Part shown: piece by piece, positions 16,236 through 24,438 of the stretch | Numbering within the stretch: the stretch's first letter is position 1 | Layout of the letters: each line of letters opens with the position of its first letter | Origin: Bacillota bacterium | GTDB lineage: Bacteria > Bacillota > Clostridia > Acetivibrionales > Acetivibrionaceae | Reading direction: 5' to 3' | DNA length: 30,816 bases | Assembly (NCBI GenBank): GCA_023398495.1 | Contig: JAEWSG010000089.1 | Coordinates: 1 to 30,816 of the forward strand | The notes under the pieces: model-generated | What the model saw: the letters and a program-made list of their open reading frames with translations, nothing else | Told to the model about the DNA's origin: nothing | Database searches by the model: none | Translations under genes and position numbers: made by a program

Positions 16236-17906
16236 TTGAAAACAGATATCCAGATAGCTCAATCATGCAAAATGGAACCCATTGTAGAAATTGCAAAAAA
16301 ACTTAATATACCTGAAGATGAACTTGAATTATACGGAAAGTATAAAGCAAAACTTTCGGATGATCTCTGGGAGCGACTTAAAAATAAAAAAGATGGTAAA
16401 CTTATATTGGTAACTGCCATAAACCCTACTCCTGCAGGTGAAGGCAAGACTACGACTACTGTCGGTTTAGGTCAGGCTATGTCAAAGATAGGTAAAAATG
16501 CAGTAATTGCATTGAGAGAACCTTCATTAGGTCCTGTTATGGGTGTTAAAGGTGGAGCAGCTGGGGGTGGTTATGCTCAGGTTGTTCCCATGGAGGATAT
16601 AAATCTTCACTTTACCGGTGACATGCACGCTATAACAGCTGCAAACAATTTGCTGTCGGCTGCTATAGATAACCACATTCATCAGGGTAACAGCCTTAAT
16701 ATTGATCTACTTCAAATAGTTTGGAAAAGAGCAATGGACATGAATGACCGTGCACTAAGAAACACCATAGTAGGTTTGGGCGGAAAAGCAAATGGAATGC
16801 CTAGGGAAGATGGTTTCTTAATTACTGTGGCATCTGAAGTAATGGCTATTCTATGTCTGTCCACAGATCTTATGGATTTAAAAGATCGCCTTGGCAAAAT
16901 AATTATCGGATACAATTATGATGGTAAACCTGTTACTGCAAAGGATCTAAAAGTAAACGGCGCTATGACGCTGCTTCTTAAAGACGCCATTAAACCAAAT
17001 CTTGTTCAGACCCTTGAAAATACACCAGCAATAATGCATGGAGGTCCGTTTGCAAATATTGCCCATGGCTGTAACAGTATTATGGCTACCAAAATAGCAT
17101 TAAAGCTCGCTGATTACTGTATAACGGAAGCAGGCTTCGGCGCTGACCTCGGTGCAGAAAAGTTTTTTGACATTAAATGCAGGATGGCTGGCCTAAAACC
17201 TGACGCAGTTATACTGGTAGCAACAATAAGAGCTTTGAAGTATAATGGTGGTGTGAAAAAGGAGGATCTCGGTACTGAGAATATTGACGCACTAAAATCA
17301 GGCTTTGTTAACCTTGAAAAACATATAGAAAATCTCAAAAAGTTCGGAGTTCCTGTTATTGTTGCAATAAATCACTTTGGTACCGACACTGCTAAAGAGG
17401 TTGAATATGTTAAGTCAAAGTGTAATGACATTAATGTAGAAGTAGCTTTCTCGCAGGTATTTGCAAATGGCGGAGCAGGTGGACAGGAACTAGCTGAAAA
17501 ACTTATTAAGCTCATAGATTCTACTTCTTCTGATTTTAAACCGCTTTATGATGTAAATCTCCCAATAAAGGAGAAAATTGAAACTATTGCAAGGGAAATC
17601 TATGGTGCCAAAGGTGTTGTATATTCTCCAGATGCTGACAAAACAATTAAGAAAATAGAAGGCATGGGACTAGATAAACTTCCAATTTGTATGGCCAAAA
17701 CTCAGTATTCTCTTTCAGACAATCCCCATTTATTAGGAAGACCGGAAAACTTCGAAATATCGGTTAAAGAATTGAAAATATCTGCAGGTGCTGGTTTTAT
17801 AGTGGCCTTAACCGGAGACATTATGACAATGCCCGGTTTACCAAAAGTCCCTGCTGCTGAAAAAATTGACATAGATGCTTCAGGTATTATACAAGGTCTG
17901 TTTTAA
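16236..17906 (+). CDS. fhs: Formate--tetrahydrofolate ligase
   Basis: A 556-residue cytosolic enzyme that makes 10-formyl-THF from formate, THF and ATP, feeding purine synthesis and the methyl branch of one-carbon metabolism. The N-terminus MKTDIQIAQ is highly conserved. The P-loop is TPAGEGKTT (65-73), followed by GLGQAM, the conserved REPSLGPVMGVKGGAAGGGYAQ block and HFTGDMHA. Length is standard and the frame is intact. The start is TTG at 16236 with only a weak ribosome-binding site, directly after the structured leader, which suggests control at translation initiation. No other Wood-Ljungdahl genes are adjacent. Confidence 0.97.
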   Translation: MKTDIQIAQSCKMEPIVEIAKKLNIPEDELELYGKYKAKLSDDLWERLKNKKDGKLILVTAINPTPAGEGKTTTTVGLGQAMSKIGKNAVIALREPSLGPVMGVKGGAAGGGYAQVVPMEDINLHFTGDMHAITAANNLLSAAIDNHIHQGNSLNIDLLQIVWKRAMDMNDRALRNTIVGLGGKANGMPREDGFLITVASEVMAILCLSTDLMDLKDRLGKIIIGYNYDGKPVTAKDLKVNGAMTLLLKDAIKPNLVQTLENTPAIMHGGPFANIAHGCNSIMATKIALKLADYCITEAGFGADLGAEKFFDIKCRMAGLKPDAVILVATIRALKYNGGVKKEDLGTENIDALKSGFVNLEKHIENLKKFGVPVIVAINHFGTDTAKEVEYVKSKCNDINVEVAFSQVFANGGAGGQELAEKLIKLIDSTSSDFKPLYDVNLPIKEKIETIAREIYGAKGVVYSPDADKTIKKIEGMGLDKLPICMAKTQYSLSDNPHLLGRPENFEISVKELKISAGAGFIVALTGDIMTMPGLPKVPAAEKIDIDASGIIQGLF

Positions 17907-17940
17907 TTCTATGATGTGACAGCTTATTACCTAATAAATG

Positions 17941-18034
17941 GTGAAAATGATTTTTACATGGACAAATTGAATTTTCACGATAATAAATCTAGTGCTGATT
18001 AACAAAATTATAGAACTTAATTTTGTTAATCAGC
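17941..18034. repeat. Paired hairpin repeat downstream of fhs
   Basis: Hairpin B (17941-17978) is closed by GTGAAAAT/ATTTTCAC. Hairpin A has perfect 16-bp arms, GCTGATTAACAAAATT (17994-18009) and its complement (18019-18034), around a nine-base loop. Both resemble hairpins at 21934-22319. B shares its loop sequence with 22247-22283, but there the stem is ACGAAAAT/ATTTTCGT, so stem bases changed on both sides. A shares the pattern GTGC-N4-TAACA with the other copies. There is no T-tract after either, so these are not ordinary terminators. Confidence 0.6.
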
Positions 18035-18116
18035 AAAAAACATAGGATGTCTAGTAAATTTTATTGATTCTGTAATATGTCCAGATCTATCTGGAATATC
18101 ACTCCTGATTTCTTAA

Positions 18117-18165
18117 GTAACCTTTATTGATCCAATCAATAAGGGTTACATTGTCTGTTTTTAAT
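18117..18165 (+). terminator. Probable terminator downstream of fhs
   Basis: Arms at 18117-18131 and 18135-18149 (GTAACC...GGTTAC; about 15 bp including one G-U pair) are followed after eight bases by TTTTTAATT. Its distance from the fhs stop (about 210 bp) is long. It also insulates the downstream corrinoid-protein operon. A smaller palindrome, CCAGAT-CT-ATCTGG, lies at 18081-18094. Confidence 0.5.
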
Positions 18166-18263
18166 TATTACCCATAAAGTAACTAAACTGGATCTGGAAA
18201 TTTGCGAAGATTCACATATAAATATTTGATGTTATTTTTTTAGTAATAGGGGGTATTAAAAAC

Positions 18264-18332
18264 ATGAAAATATTTTTTGTTTTTATACTCAAACAACTTG
18301 TAAAGGTGGTTATCTCATGGAAAAATATTTAG
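18264..18332 (+). CDS. Possible 22-residue hydrophobic leader peptide
   Basis: An ATG after AGGGGG (12-base spacing) opens a frame for MKIFFVFILKQLVKVVISWKNI. It overlaps the start of the corrinoid-protein gene in another frame by 16 bases, an arrangement typical of translational coupling. The peptide is basic and hydrophobic. It may equally be chance in AT-rich DNA. Confidence 0.3.
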   Translation: MKIFFVFILKQLVKVVISWKNI

Positions 18333-18955
18333 ACGAATTTCTTGATTACCTTGAAAAAGAAGATAGGTATTCGTGCATTAAGTATGTAAATGATGCACTT
18401 TCATCCGGCAAATTCAACATTGTCGATTTATATGAAAAAATCCTTAAACCCTCTTTAAACAATATAGAATGCAACCTGAAAGATAAAAAACTATGCATAT
18501 GGAAAGAACATGTAAGAAGTTCTATAGTTCGAACAATAATTGAAAACTGCTATTCCTATGTTATAAACGAGCGTAATTTGGACAAGTCCCCGAAAAAAAC
18601 AGGTAAAGTGGTTGTTTTTTGCCCGGATGGAGAATACCACGAAATTGGAGCAAGGATTGTCTCAGACTTTTTTACACTATGCGGATATGATTCCATATTT
18701 ATTGGAAGCAGTACTCCAAAGGAAGAATTTATAAGTATTCTTGATGTTTTGAATCCACGTTATATTGCCATTAGTGTAACCAATTACTATAATCTCGTAG
18801 CTGCTAAAAAGGCTATTACTGAAATAAGAAAAACAGCGTCTGGTAATTTAAAGATTCTTGTTGGCGGAAATGCGTTTGTAAGAAATCCTGAAGCATACAA
18901 AGAGATAGGTGCTGATGGGTTTATTGATACATTTTCAGATATTAAAGCACTGTAG
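18317..18955 (+). CDS. Cobalamin (B12)-binding domain protein
   Basis: A 212-residue protein with a helical cap (about 1-90, containing the typical WKEHVRSSIV segment) and a Rossmann-like B12-binding domain (about 96-212). The cobalt-ligand motif appears as EYHEIG (His108), the family D/E-x-H-x-x-G, followed by ISVTN (152-156) and VGGNAF (182-187). This is the layout of corrinoid proteins of methyltransferase systems and of CarH/MerR-type B12 sensors, but here no methyltransferase or DNA-binding domain is fused. An ABC exporter follows 15 bp downstream, so a B12-sensing or corrinoid-carrying role for that locus is possible but unproven. AAGGTGG precedes the ATG. Confidence 0.85.
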   Translation: MEKYLDEFLDYLEKEDRYSCIKYVNDALSSGKFNIVDLYEKILKPSLNNIECNLKDKKLCIWKEHVRSSIVRTIIENCYSYVINERNLDKSPKKTGKVVVFCPDGEYHEIGARIVSDFFTLCGYDSIFIGSSTPKEEFISILDVLNPRYIAISVTNYYNLVAAKKAITEIRKTASGNLKILVGGNAFVRNPEAYKEIGADGFIDTFSDIKAL

Positions 18956-18970
18956 AGGAGAAGTGATAAA

Positions 18971-20140
18971 ATGAGGTTTGCATTAAAAGTAGCATTCAGA
19001 TTTTTAAAATCAGGAAAGTCACAAACTATTCTTATAGCACTCGGTATTGCTGTAGGAGTATCTGTGCAGATATTCATAGGCCTTCTCATCAATGGTCTTC
19101 AACAAAGCCTTGTCAATAAGACAATAGGCAATTCATCTCAAATTACAATAACTTCCTTAAATGACAATAAGCTTATTGAAAATTGGGAAATGAAGATAGA
19201 TAAGCTTGAAAATCTTAAGGATAGCCGCATTGAAGATATTTCACCCATGGCCGATTCATCCGCATTTGTAAGTTTCGATTCAAAAACAGAACCTGTTTTG
19301 GTTAGAGGCATAGTAAATAACAAAGCTGAAGGCATCTATAATCTTTCTGAAAAGATTATAGATGGTAATATGCTATCTGGTGAAGGTCAGGTACTAGTTG
19401 GTAAAGAGCTTAAGGAACAATTGAATTTACGCCTTGGTGATAGTATTGATATTTTTACACCTGATGGTAAAAAATCAGAACTTATCGTAAATGGCTTTTA
19501 TGATCTTAAAGTTTCAAGCGTAAATAAAAGCTGGTTACTGGTCAGTCTTAAAACATCTATGGACATATTTGGTTTTGACAACAAGATAACATCTGTTGAA
19601 ATGCAGGTTAGCTCCAATGAAATCTTTAATGCAAAAGACATTGCAGCTTCCATTGAAAATATCTTATCCGACGATGGCATTAAAGTAGCGGACTGGCAAT
19701 CTCAGAACGAGCAGTTGCTAAGCGGATTACAGGGACAGAGTATATCTAGTATTATGATTCAAATTTTCGTTTTGATTTCTGTACTACTTGGCATTGCCAG
19801 TGTATTGGCTATTTCAGTCATGCAGAAATCACGTCAGATAGGAATACTAAAGGCTATGGGATTAAAAGATAATGTATCGAGCATGATTTTCCTGTTTCAA
19901 GGTTTTATGCTGGGTATTGGAGGTGCAATTATAGGTATTTGTTTAGGACTTCTACTTATCATGATGTTCACTAAATTTGCATTAAACCCCGATGGTACGC
20001 CTATCGTGCCTATATATATGGATTACACATTCATAGCTTTTTCAGGAATTATAGCTGTTTTTTCTGCTATGGCAGCTTCCTTAATTCCGGCAAGGAAATC
20101 CTCAAAACTTAATCCGATCGAGGTGATTAAAAATGGCTGA
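18971..20140 (+). CDS. FtsX/MacB-type ABC transporter permease
   Basis: A 389-residue membrane protein with the classical four-segment layout: TM1 (about 19-42), an extracellular MacB-like domain (about 45-255), and three C-terminal segments (about 260-285, 308-335 and 355-375) that form the FtsX domain; QIGILKAMGL between TM2 and TM3 is the conserved coupling loop. Proteins of this type (LolC, MacB and DevC relatives) move lipids, lipoproteins or peptides out of the membrane by mechanotransmission. The ATPase gene overlaps its 3' end by 8 bp, so the two make one transporter. The substrate is unknown. Confidence 0.9.
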   Translation: MRFALKVAFRFLKSGKSQTILIALGIAVGVSVQIFIGLLINGLQQSLVNKTIGNSSQITITSLNDNKLIENWEMKIDKLENLKDSRIEDISPMADSSAFVSFDSKTEPVLVRGIVNNKAEGIYNLSEKIIDGNMLSGEGQVLVGKELKEQLNLRLGDSIDIFTPDGKKSELIVNGFYDLKVSSVNKSWLLVSLKTSMDIFGFDNKITSVEMQVSSNEIFNAKDIAASIENILSDDGIKVADWQSQNEQLLSGLQGQSISSIMIQIFVLISVLLGIASVLAISVMQKSRQIGILKAMGLKDNVSSMIFLFQGFMLGIGGAIIGICLGLLLIMMFTKFALNPDGTPIVPIYMDYTFIAFSGIIAVFSAMAASLIPARKSSKLNPIEVIKNG

Positions 20141-20819
20141 TGTTATAAAGCTTGTCGACGTATCAAAAATTTATGGTGAAAAGATAAAAACACAGGTGCT
20201 GTTTGACGTAAACTTAAGTTTTGAAGAGGGGAGTTTTAACTCAATAATAGGAGCTTCTGGCAGCGGAAAAAGCTCCCTCCTGAACATAATCGGAACCCTC
20301 GACAAACCAACAAAAGGTGAAATATTTATAAATAGCACGAGTACCTCCGGCATGAACAAAAACCAGCTTGCAGTACTACGAAACGAAACAATTGGGTTTG
20401 TTTTTCAGTTTCATTACCTGTTGCCGGAATTTACCGCTATAGAAAATGTTTTAATGCCTTACAGAATTAAAAATGGGAAAGTAACTCCACAAATAGTTAA
20501 AAGGGCTGAAGAGTTAATGGAAATGGTAGGTCTCTCAGGAGTAAAAAACAATCCATCAACTAATATGTCCGGAGGTCAGCAGCAAAGAACTGCAATAGCA
20601 AGGGCCCTTATAAACAGTCCCAAAATCATCCTGGCGGATGAACCTACCGGCAACCTCGATTCTGAAAGCACTGAAGTAGTATATAAAATTTTGCGGGATA
20701 TAAATGAAAAGTACAAAACCACCTTTGTTATTATTACACATGATAGAAAAATTGCAGAAAAAGCTGATCGTATAGTAGAAATCAAAGATGGAAGAATCAA
20801 TCTTGATGTAAGTCAATAA
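20133..20819 (+). CDS. LolD/MacB-type ABC transporter ATP-binding protein
   Basis: A 228-residue ATPase with Walker A GASGSGKSS (40-48), Q-loop FVFQFHYLLPEFTA (Gln92; the LLPEFTA extension is typical of the LolD/MacB subfamily), signature MSGGQQQR (145-152), Walker B IILADEP (165-171) with D-loop GNLD, and switch His203 in ITHD. It overlaps the permease gene by 8 bp and has GAGGTGA six bases ahead of its ATG. All catalytic motifs are intact. It energises the upstream FtsX-type permease. Confidence 0.93.
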   Translation: MADVIKLVDVSKIYGEKIKTQVLFDVNLSFEEGSFNSIIGASGSGKSSLLNIIGTLDKPTKGEIFINSTSTSGMNKNQLAVLRNETIGFVFQFHYLLPEFTAIENVLMPYRIKNGKVTPQIVKRAEELMEMVGLSGVKNNPSTNMSGGQQQRTAIARALINSPKIILADEPTGNLDSESTEVVYKILRDINEKYKTTFVIITHDRKIAEKADRIVEIKDGRINLDVSQ

Positions 20820-20823
20820 TTAT

Positions 20824-20858
20824 GGGGACGTTATTACTCGTCCCTTTTGTTCTTTTTT
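20824..20858 (+). terminator. Intrinsic terminator of the ABC exporter operon
   Basis: GGGACG (20825-20830), an eight-base loop, CGTCCC (20839-20844), then TTTTGTTCTTTTTT. It begins five bases after the ATPase stop. Confidence 0.88.
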
Positions 20859-20860
20859 AT

Positions 20861-21847
20861 TCAATATAAATAATCATATCTATCTAAGAACTGTTTGTGA
20901 TATTCTATTTCATCAATAACATCATTAAACTTTCTTTCAAAAGTTCTGTCTCTCCAGCTCCTTCTGCTGTTGTAGTACTTATTCACAACTCTCCAAAACT
21001 TTTGTGGAAATTGAAGCATCAGCTTCATAATAAAAAACTCATCTTCAGATATTGGCTCAACAGATGTATACGCATCAATTATTACCTTTGCTTCTTTTAT
21101 ATCCCAATAGCATTTCCTCATTTTTCGCCTTAATAAGTTTGCTATATCATACACTTTTAATTCAAAACTGCATAGGCTGAAATTTATTATTGAAGTTTCA
21201 CTATCGCCAATAATTATGTTACTATGGGTGTAATCATGATGGCAAAATAACCTTTCTTCGCGGGTTTTTTCTACCAACTTCTCATACTTAGACTCTCTTA
21301 TTAAATTAACTGTATTTTCTCCCAAATTGTAAAAATAGTCTAAATGACGCAGTATCAAATAATCAAGACACCCTTTTTCTCTCTGTGCAGTTTTTTTTAT
21401 TCTCTTTATCTCATCAAGCCTTTTCATAAAATGTGAAGGCAGATTACCCAGTTCATCTTTTACGATGCTCTGTTGAGGCGGAATATAACCTCTAGATGCA
21501 TTATGCATTTCTGCGAGTGCAATAGAAGCTTTTATTACATCTTCTTTTTTTTCCAAATCACATTCTCTTCCACGGACAGTTTCAGTTATAGTGTAAATAG
21601 TTCCATCGATATTTATATATGGTAATCCATCTTTTGTACAAATAAACCTATCCAGATTACAAAAATTGTTTTTATATAAATGTTCTTTAGCACCATGAAT
21701 AAACCAAATTCGCTCTGAAGAAAAATTCAGTTTTCTTAAAACCTTTTTGCCTGCGGAACTATCGATAATAAAAAAATCCTTAAAAGGAATAATATTTTTT
21801 ACTGTAAATTCGTACTCCTGCGATATTTCTTTTTCTAAATCTCCCAT
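20861..21847 (-). CDS. CotS-family spore coat kinase-like protein, likely pseudokinase
   Basis: A 328-residue protein of the CotS/aminoglycoside-phosphotransferase fold. The N-lobe carries a possible ATP-binding Lys in KKVLRKL (about 34-40). The catalytic loop FCHHDYTHSN (His204, Asp205, Asn210) is present. The metal-binding motif that normally reads IDFD is INFS here (Asn222, Ser224), so the Mg-binding Asp is missing. Family members are made in the mother cell and are deposited in the spore coat; several are thought to have structural roles. GGAGG lies nine bases before the ATG. It is a single gene that ends against the exporter terminator. Confidence 0.82.
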   Translation of the reverse strand: MGDLEKEISQEYEFTVKNIIPFKDFFIIDSSAGKKVLRKLNFSSERIWFIHGAKEHLYKNNFCNLDRFICTKDGLPYINIDGTIYTITETVRGRECDLEKKEDVIKASIALAEMHNASRGYIPPQQSIVKDELGNLPSHFMKRLDEIKRIKKTAQREKGCLDYLILRHLDYFYNLGENTVNLIRESKYEKLVEKTREERLFCHHDYTHSNIIIGDSETSIINFSLCSFELKVYDIANLLRRKMRKCYWDIKEAKVIIDAYTSVEPISEDEFFIMKLMLQFPQKFWRVVNKYYNSRRSWRDRTFERKFNDVIDEIEYHKQFLDRYDYLY

Positions 21848-21933
21848 TGTAATTTGACCTCCATTTTATTGGTACAGCCCATCAATCTATATATATGCAC
21901 TTAAAGTGAATACTAGAATTACTTTTTTGGTAC

Positions 21934-22037
21934 CAGTGCTTTTTAACATAACAAATTTCTAGTTTTTCATAATGTTAAAAAGCACTTCATCTGTTTGTGC
22001 CTCGCATGTTCTAGAAATTAATTCTGTTACGAGGCAC
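21934..22037. repeat. Two hairpins of the GTGC-N4-TAACA repeat family
   Basis: First hairpin: AGTGCTTTTTAACAT (21935-21949) pairs perfectly with 21972-21986. Second hairpin: GTGCCTCG (21997-22004) pairs with CGAGGCAC (22030-22037). The bases between share a TAACA-AATT-TTCTAG pattern with each other and with 17994-18034, while the four bases after GTGC differ in each copy and stay paired. The 26 bases 22012-22037 recur exactly, as a direct repeat, at 22292-22317. Confidence 0.65.
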
Positions 22038-22071
22038 CAGAAAGAAATGCACTTTCTAATCTAAAGAAAAT

Positions 22072-22109
22072 AAAAACCCCGATAATATTCATATGAACCT
22101 TATCAGAGT
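22072..22109 (-). terminator. Probable terminator of the ABC-F gene
   Basis: On the minus strand CTCTGATAA pairs with TTATCGGGG (GATAA/TTATC core plus G-C and G-U pairs) and is followed by TTTTTATTTT. It would leave the ABC-F mRNA a 3' untranslated region of about 210-245 nt that contains the repeat element. Confidence 0.6.
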
Positions 22110-22162
22110 TTAATAGCAAGTATTTATAAAATGATGTTTACTAACTTAATTCAGACAATATC

Positions 22163-22319
22163 CTAGTGCTGATTAGCATAAATAAAACTCTATATTGAAC
22201 GCGATAAAGATTTTACATGGCGCTTCAATTTCCTTAATACAATATCACGAAAATCAAATTTTCCAATGTATAATCATTTTCGTAATTTATATAGAAATTA
22301 ATTCTGTTACGAGGCACTA
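22163..22319. repeat. MITE-like element with imperfect terminal inverted repeats
   Basis: The left end (CTAGTGCTGATTAGCA...) and the complement of the right end (TTAGTGCCTCGTAACA...) align over about 30 bases as TAGTGC-N4-TARCA and TCTATAT. Inside are two hairpins: 22194-22229 (ATTGAACGC with GCGCTTCAAT, loop containing GATTTTACATG) and 22247-22283 (ACGAAAAT/ATTTTCGT). No coding capacity. The right end overlaps the TAG stop codon of the ABC-F gene. Confidence 0.5.
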
Positions 22320-23873
22320 AACTATTTTGGTGGTCCAATTCTCAACATTCCACACATCTGTAACCCAGTCTTCATAAAACTCAGGTTCATGGCTCACAAG
22401 AACAATTGTACCCCTGTATTCCTTCAATGCCCTTTTTAGTTCTTCTTTTGCATCAGCATCGAGATGATTGGTAGGTTCATCTAAAACCAACCAGTTCACT
22501 TCCTTGAGCATCAATTTACATAGACGCACCTTTGCGTTTTCTCCACCACTTAGCACCATCATCTGACTTGTTATATGTTCGGTAGTCAGCCCACATTTGG
22601 CAAGTGAAGCACGTACCTCACCGTTTCCCATGCCTGGATATTCATTCCATATTTCTTCCAATGCTGTATTGGAATTATATCTTTCCGATTCCTGCTCGAA
22701 ATATCCTGGGCAAACAAATTGATCCAGCTTAACCTCTCCCGATACCGGACTTTGTATTCCAAGTAATGTTTTAAGTAAAGTAGATTTACCAAGCCCATTT
22801 ACGCCTTTAATAGCAACTTTCTTTCCTCTCTCTAAAGACAGGTCAAGAGGTTTTGTCAACGGTTCTTCATACCCAATAACAAGGTTATCAGCTGTAAAAA
22901 CATATTTTCCGGGAGTTCTGGCTTCTCTAAATTTGAAAGAAGGCTTTACCTTTTCTCTTATTTTTTCAATAATGTCCATCTTGTCGAGCTTCTTTTGCCT
23001 GCTTTTAGCCATATTTGTAGTTGCAACTCTTGCTTTGTTTCTTGCAATAAAATCTTCCAGCCTCTCAATTTCTTTCTGTTGTTTATCATATGCCTGTTGA
23101 AGTTGATTTTTCTTTAACTGGTACATCTGTTGAAACTGGTCATAGTTTCCGGTATACCTTGTCAAAATAGCATTTTCCACATGATATATTACATTTACTA
23201 CATCATTTAAAAAAGGAATATCATGAGATACGAGTATGAAGCTATTTTCATAATTCTTTAAATAATTTTTGAGCCAGACGATGTGTTCAACATCAAGAAA
23301 GTTTGTCGGCTCGTCCAATATAAGAATCATAGGATTTTCTAGAAGCAGCTTTGTAAGAAGCACTTTTGCCCTCTGCCCGCCACTTAGTTCACTTACATCC
23401 CTATCAAGTCCAATTTCACCCAAACCCAATCCATTAGCGACTTCTTCAATTTTAGCATCAATTATATAAAAACCGTTATGTTCAAGGGTGCTCTGTATTT
23501 CGCCTACATCTTCCATCATGGCATCGATTTGACTTTCCTCTGCATCTGCCATGTTTTCATATATCTCAAGCATTTCCTTTTCTAAATCAAACATATGCCT
23601 GAAAGCTTCCCTCAGTATTTCCCTGATAGTCTTTCCCTTTGTAAGGGCAGTGTGCTGATCAAGATAACCTGTTGTTATTCTGCTGCACCACTCTACTTTA
23701 CCCTCATCGGGCATTAGCTTGCCGGTTATTATATTTAGAAAAGTAGATTTTCCCTCTCCATTTGCACCCACCAATCCAACATGTTCACCCTTTAACAGTC
23801 GGAAAGAAGCATTCTCCAATATTTTTCTTGCACCAAATCCATGACTTACTTTTTCAACATTTAAAATACTCAT
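22317..23873 (-). CDS. ABC-F family ATPase (YfmM-like)
   Basis: A 518-residue soluble protein with two ABC ATPase domains and no membrane segment. Domain 1: Walker A GANGEGKST (37-45), signature LSGGQ (163-167), Walker B ILILDEP (183-189). An interdomain linker (about 240-310) rich in K, Q and R follows, the region that reaches into the ribosome in this family. Domain 2: Walker A GVNGLGKST (357-365), signature LSGGE (441-445), Walker B WLVLDEP (461-467). Length and the N-terminal block match Bacillus YfmM. ABC-F proteins act on the ribosome in translation or antibiotic resistance; no resistance subtype is evident. Its TAG stop lies in the terminal repeat of the adjacent element. GAGG is six bases before the ATG. 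Confidence 0.93.
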   Translation of the reverse strand: MSILNVEKVSHGFGARKILENASFRLLKGEHVGLVGANGEGKSTFLNIITGKLMPDEGKVEWCSRITTGYLDQHTALTKGKTIREILREAFRHMFDLEKEMLEIYENMADAEESQIDAMMEDVGEIQSTLEHNGFYIIDAKIEEVANGLGLGEIGLDRDVSELSGGQRAKVLLTKLLLENPMILILDEPTNFLDVEHIVWLKNYLKNYENSFILVSHDIPFLNDVVNVIYHVENAILTRYTGNYDQFQQMYQLKKNQLQQAYDKQQKEIERLEDFIARNKARVATTNMAKSRQKKLDKMDIIEKIREKVKPSFKFREARTPGKYVFTADNLVIGYEEPLTKPLDLSLERGKKVAIKGVNGLGKSTLLKTLLGIQSPVSGEVKLDQFVCPGYFEQESERYNSNTALEEIWNEYPGMGNGEVRASLAKCGLTTEHITSQMMVLSGGENAKVRLCKLMLKEVNWLVLDEPTNHLDADAKEELKRALKEYRGTIVLVSHEPEFYEDWVTDVWNVENWTTKIV

Positions 23874-23903
23874 TTTAACCTCAAATCTATGTTTTTAAAT
23901 AAT

Positions 23904-23931
23904 TTTATACTATTGTCTGTTACTAAGTCAA
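23904..23931 (-). promoter_or_regulatory. Sigma-A promoter of the ABC-F gene
   Basis: On the minus strand: TTGACT, 16 bp, TATAAA, about 30 bp ahead of the start codon. The leader is short, with no room for an attenuator. The rest of the 316-bp gap to 24189 holds only the terminator at 24027-24070 and nothing else that I recognise. Confidence 0.7.
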
Positions 23932-24026
23932 AGTAAATTTCATCTTGATTATACATATTCCACGGATGAGCCACATTATGGAAAGAACAGCACTTATAGG
24001 CTGTAAATAATGTTAACTAAGAGAAA

Positions 24027-24070
24027 CAAAAGTCGAACCACTGTTTCTTGAGAAACAGATTTGATTCGAC
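24027..24070 (-). terminator. Intrinsic terminator after the 82-residue gene
   Basis: Nested stems GTCGAA/TTCGAC and CTGTTTCT/AGAAACAG (24032-24070) with asymmetric internal loops, followed on the minus strand by TTTTGTTT. Confidence 0.75.
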
Positions 24071-24189
24071 CCGTAGCTATCAAGAAAATTATGTTATGAG
24101 ATATTTATCCATTTACTGTTAGCAGAATTTAATATCTGATTGAGTAATTTTTGCTAAAAAACACTATACTCTTGCAAAACATTTGTAAC

Positions 24190-24438
24190 TTAACGCCCTA
24201 AGTTAAGAATTATATTATTTACAGTAAAAAGATTGTTAATTCTTTTTGAGAAATCCCTATCAATATGTAGTTCCTGTTTTTCAGAGTTAATAAAATTTCT
24301 TAAAAAGTTAATCTTCATGTAAGACAATAAGTTATACGTCTCCAAATTAATTCTTCCATTGAGTAAATTACCCTGACACAATTCTATAAAATTTACCGAT
24401 TCGCTTAGAAGTTTCTTTTTTACATATGCCATCTTCAT
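24190..24438 (-). CDS. Small protein of unknown function
   Basis: An 82-residue predicted helical protein with no signal peptide and no motif that I recognise; it has a basic N-terminus and one Cys. The reading frame is supported by AAGGGTG five bases before the ATG and by a good terminator downstream, so I regard it as a real monocistronic gene. It is divergent from the XRE-AgrD locus across a 410-bp intergenic region, which may or may not mean shared regulation. Confidence 0.65.
   Translation of the reverse strand: MKMAYVKKKLLSESVNFIELCQGNLLNGRINLETYNLLSYMKINFLRNFINSEKQELHIDRDFSKRINNLFTVNNIILNLGR

Noticed and set aside
17994..18034. Perfect 16-bp hairpin after fhs as an intrinsic terminator
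   Set aside because: It is followed by A residues rather than T on the transcribed strand; it fits the dispersed hairpin family better.
20556..20816. Minus-strand ORFs opposite the LolD-type ATPase
   Set aside because: The sense gene has every ABC motif; the antisense frames lack start signals.
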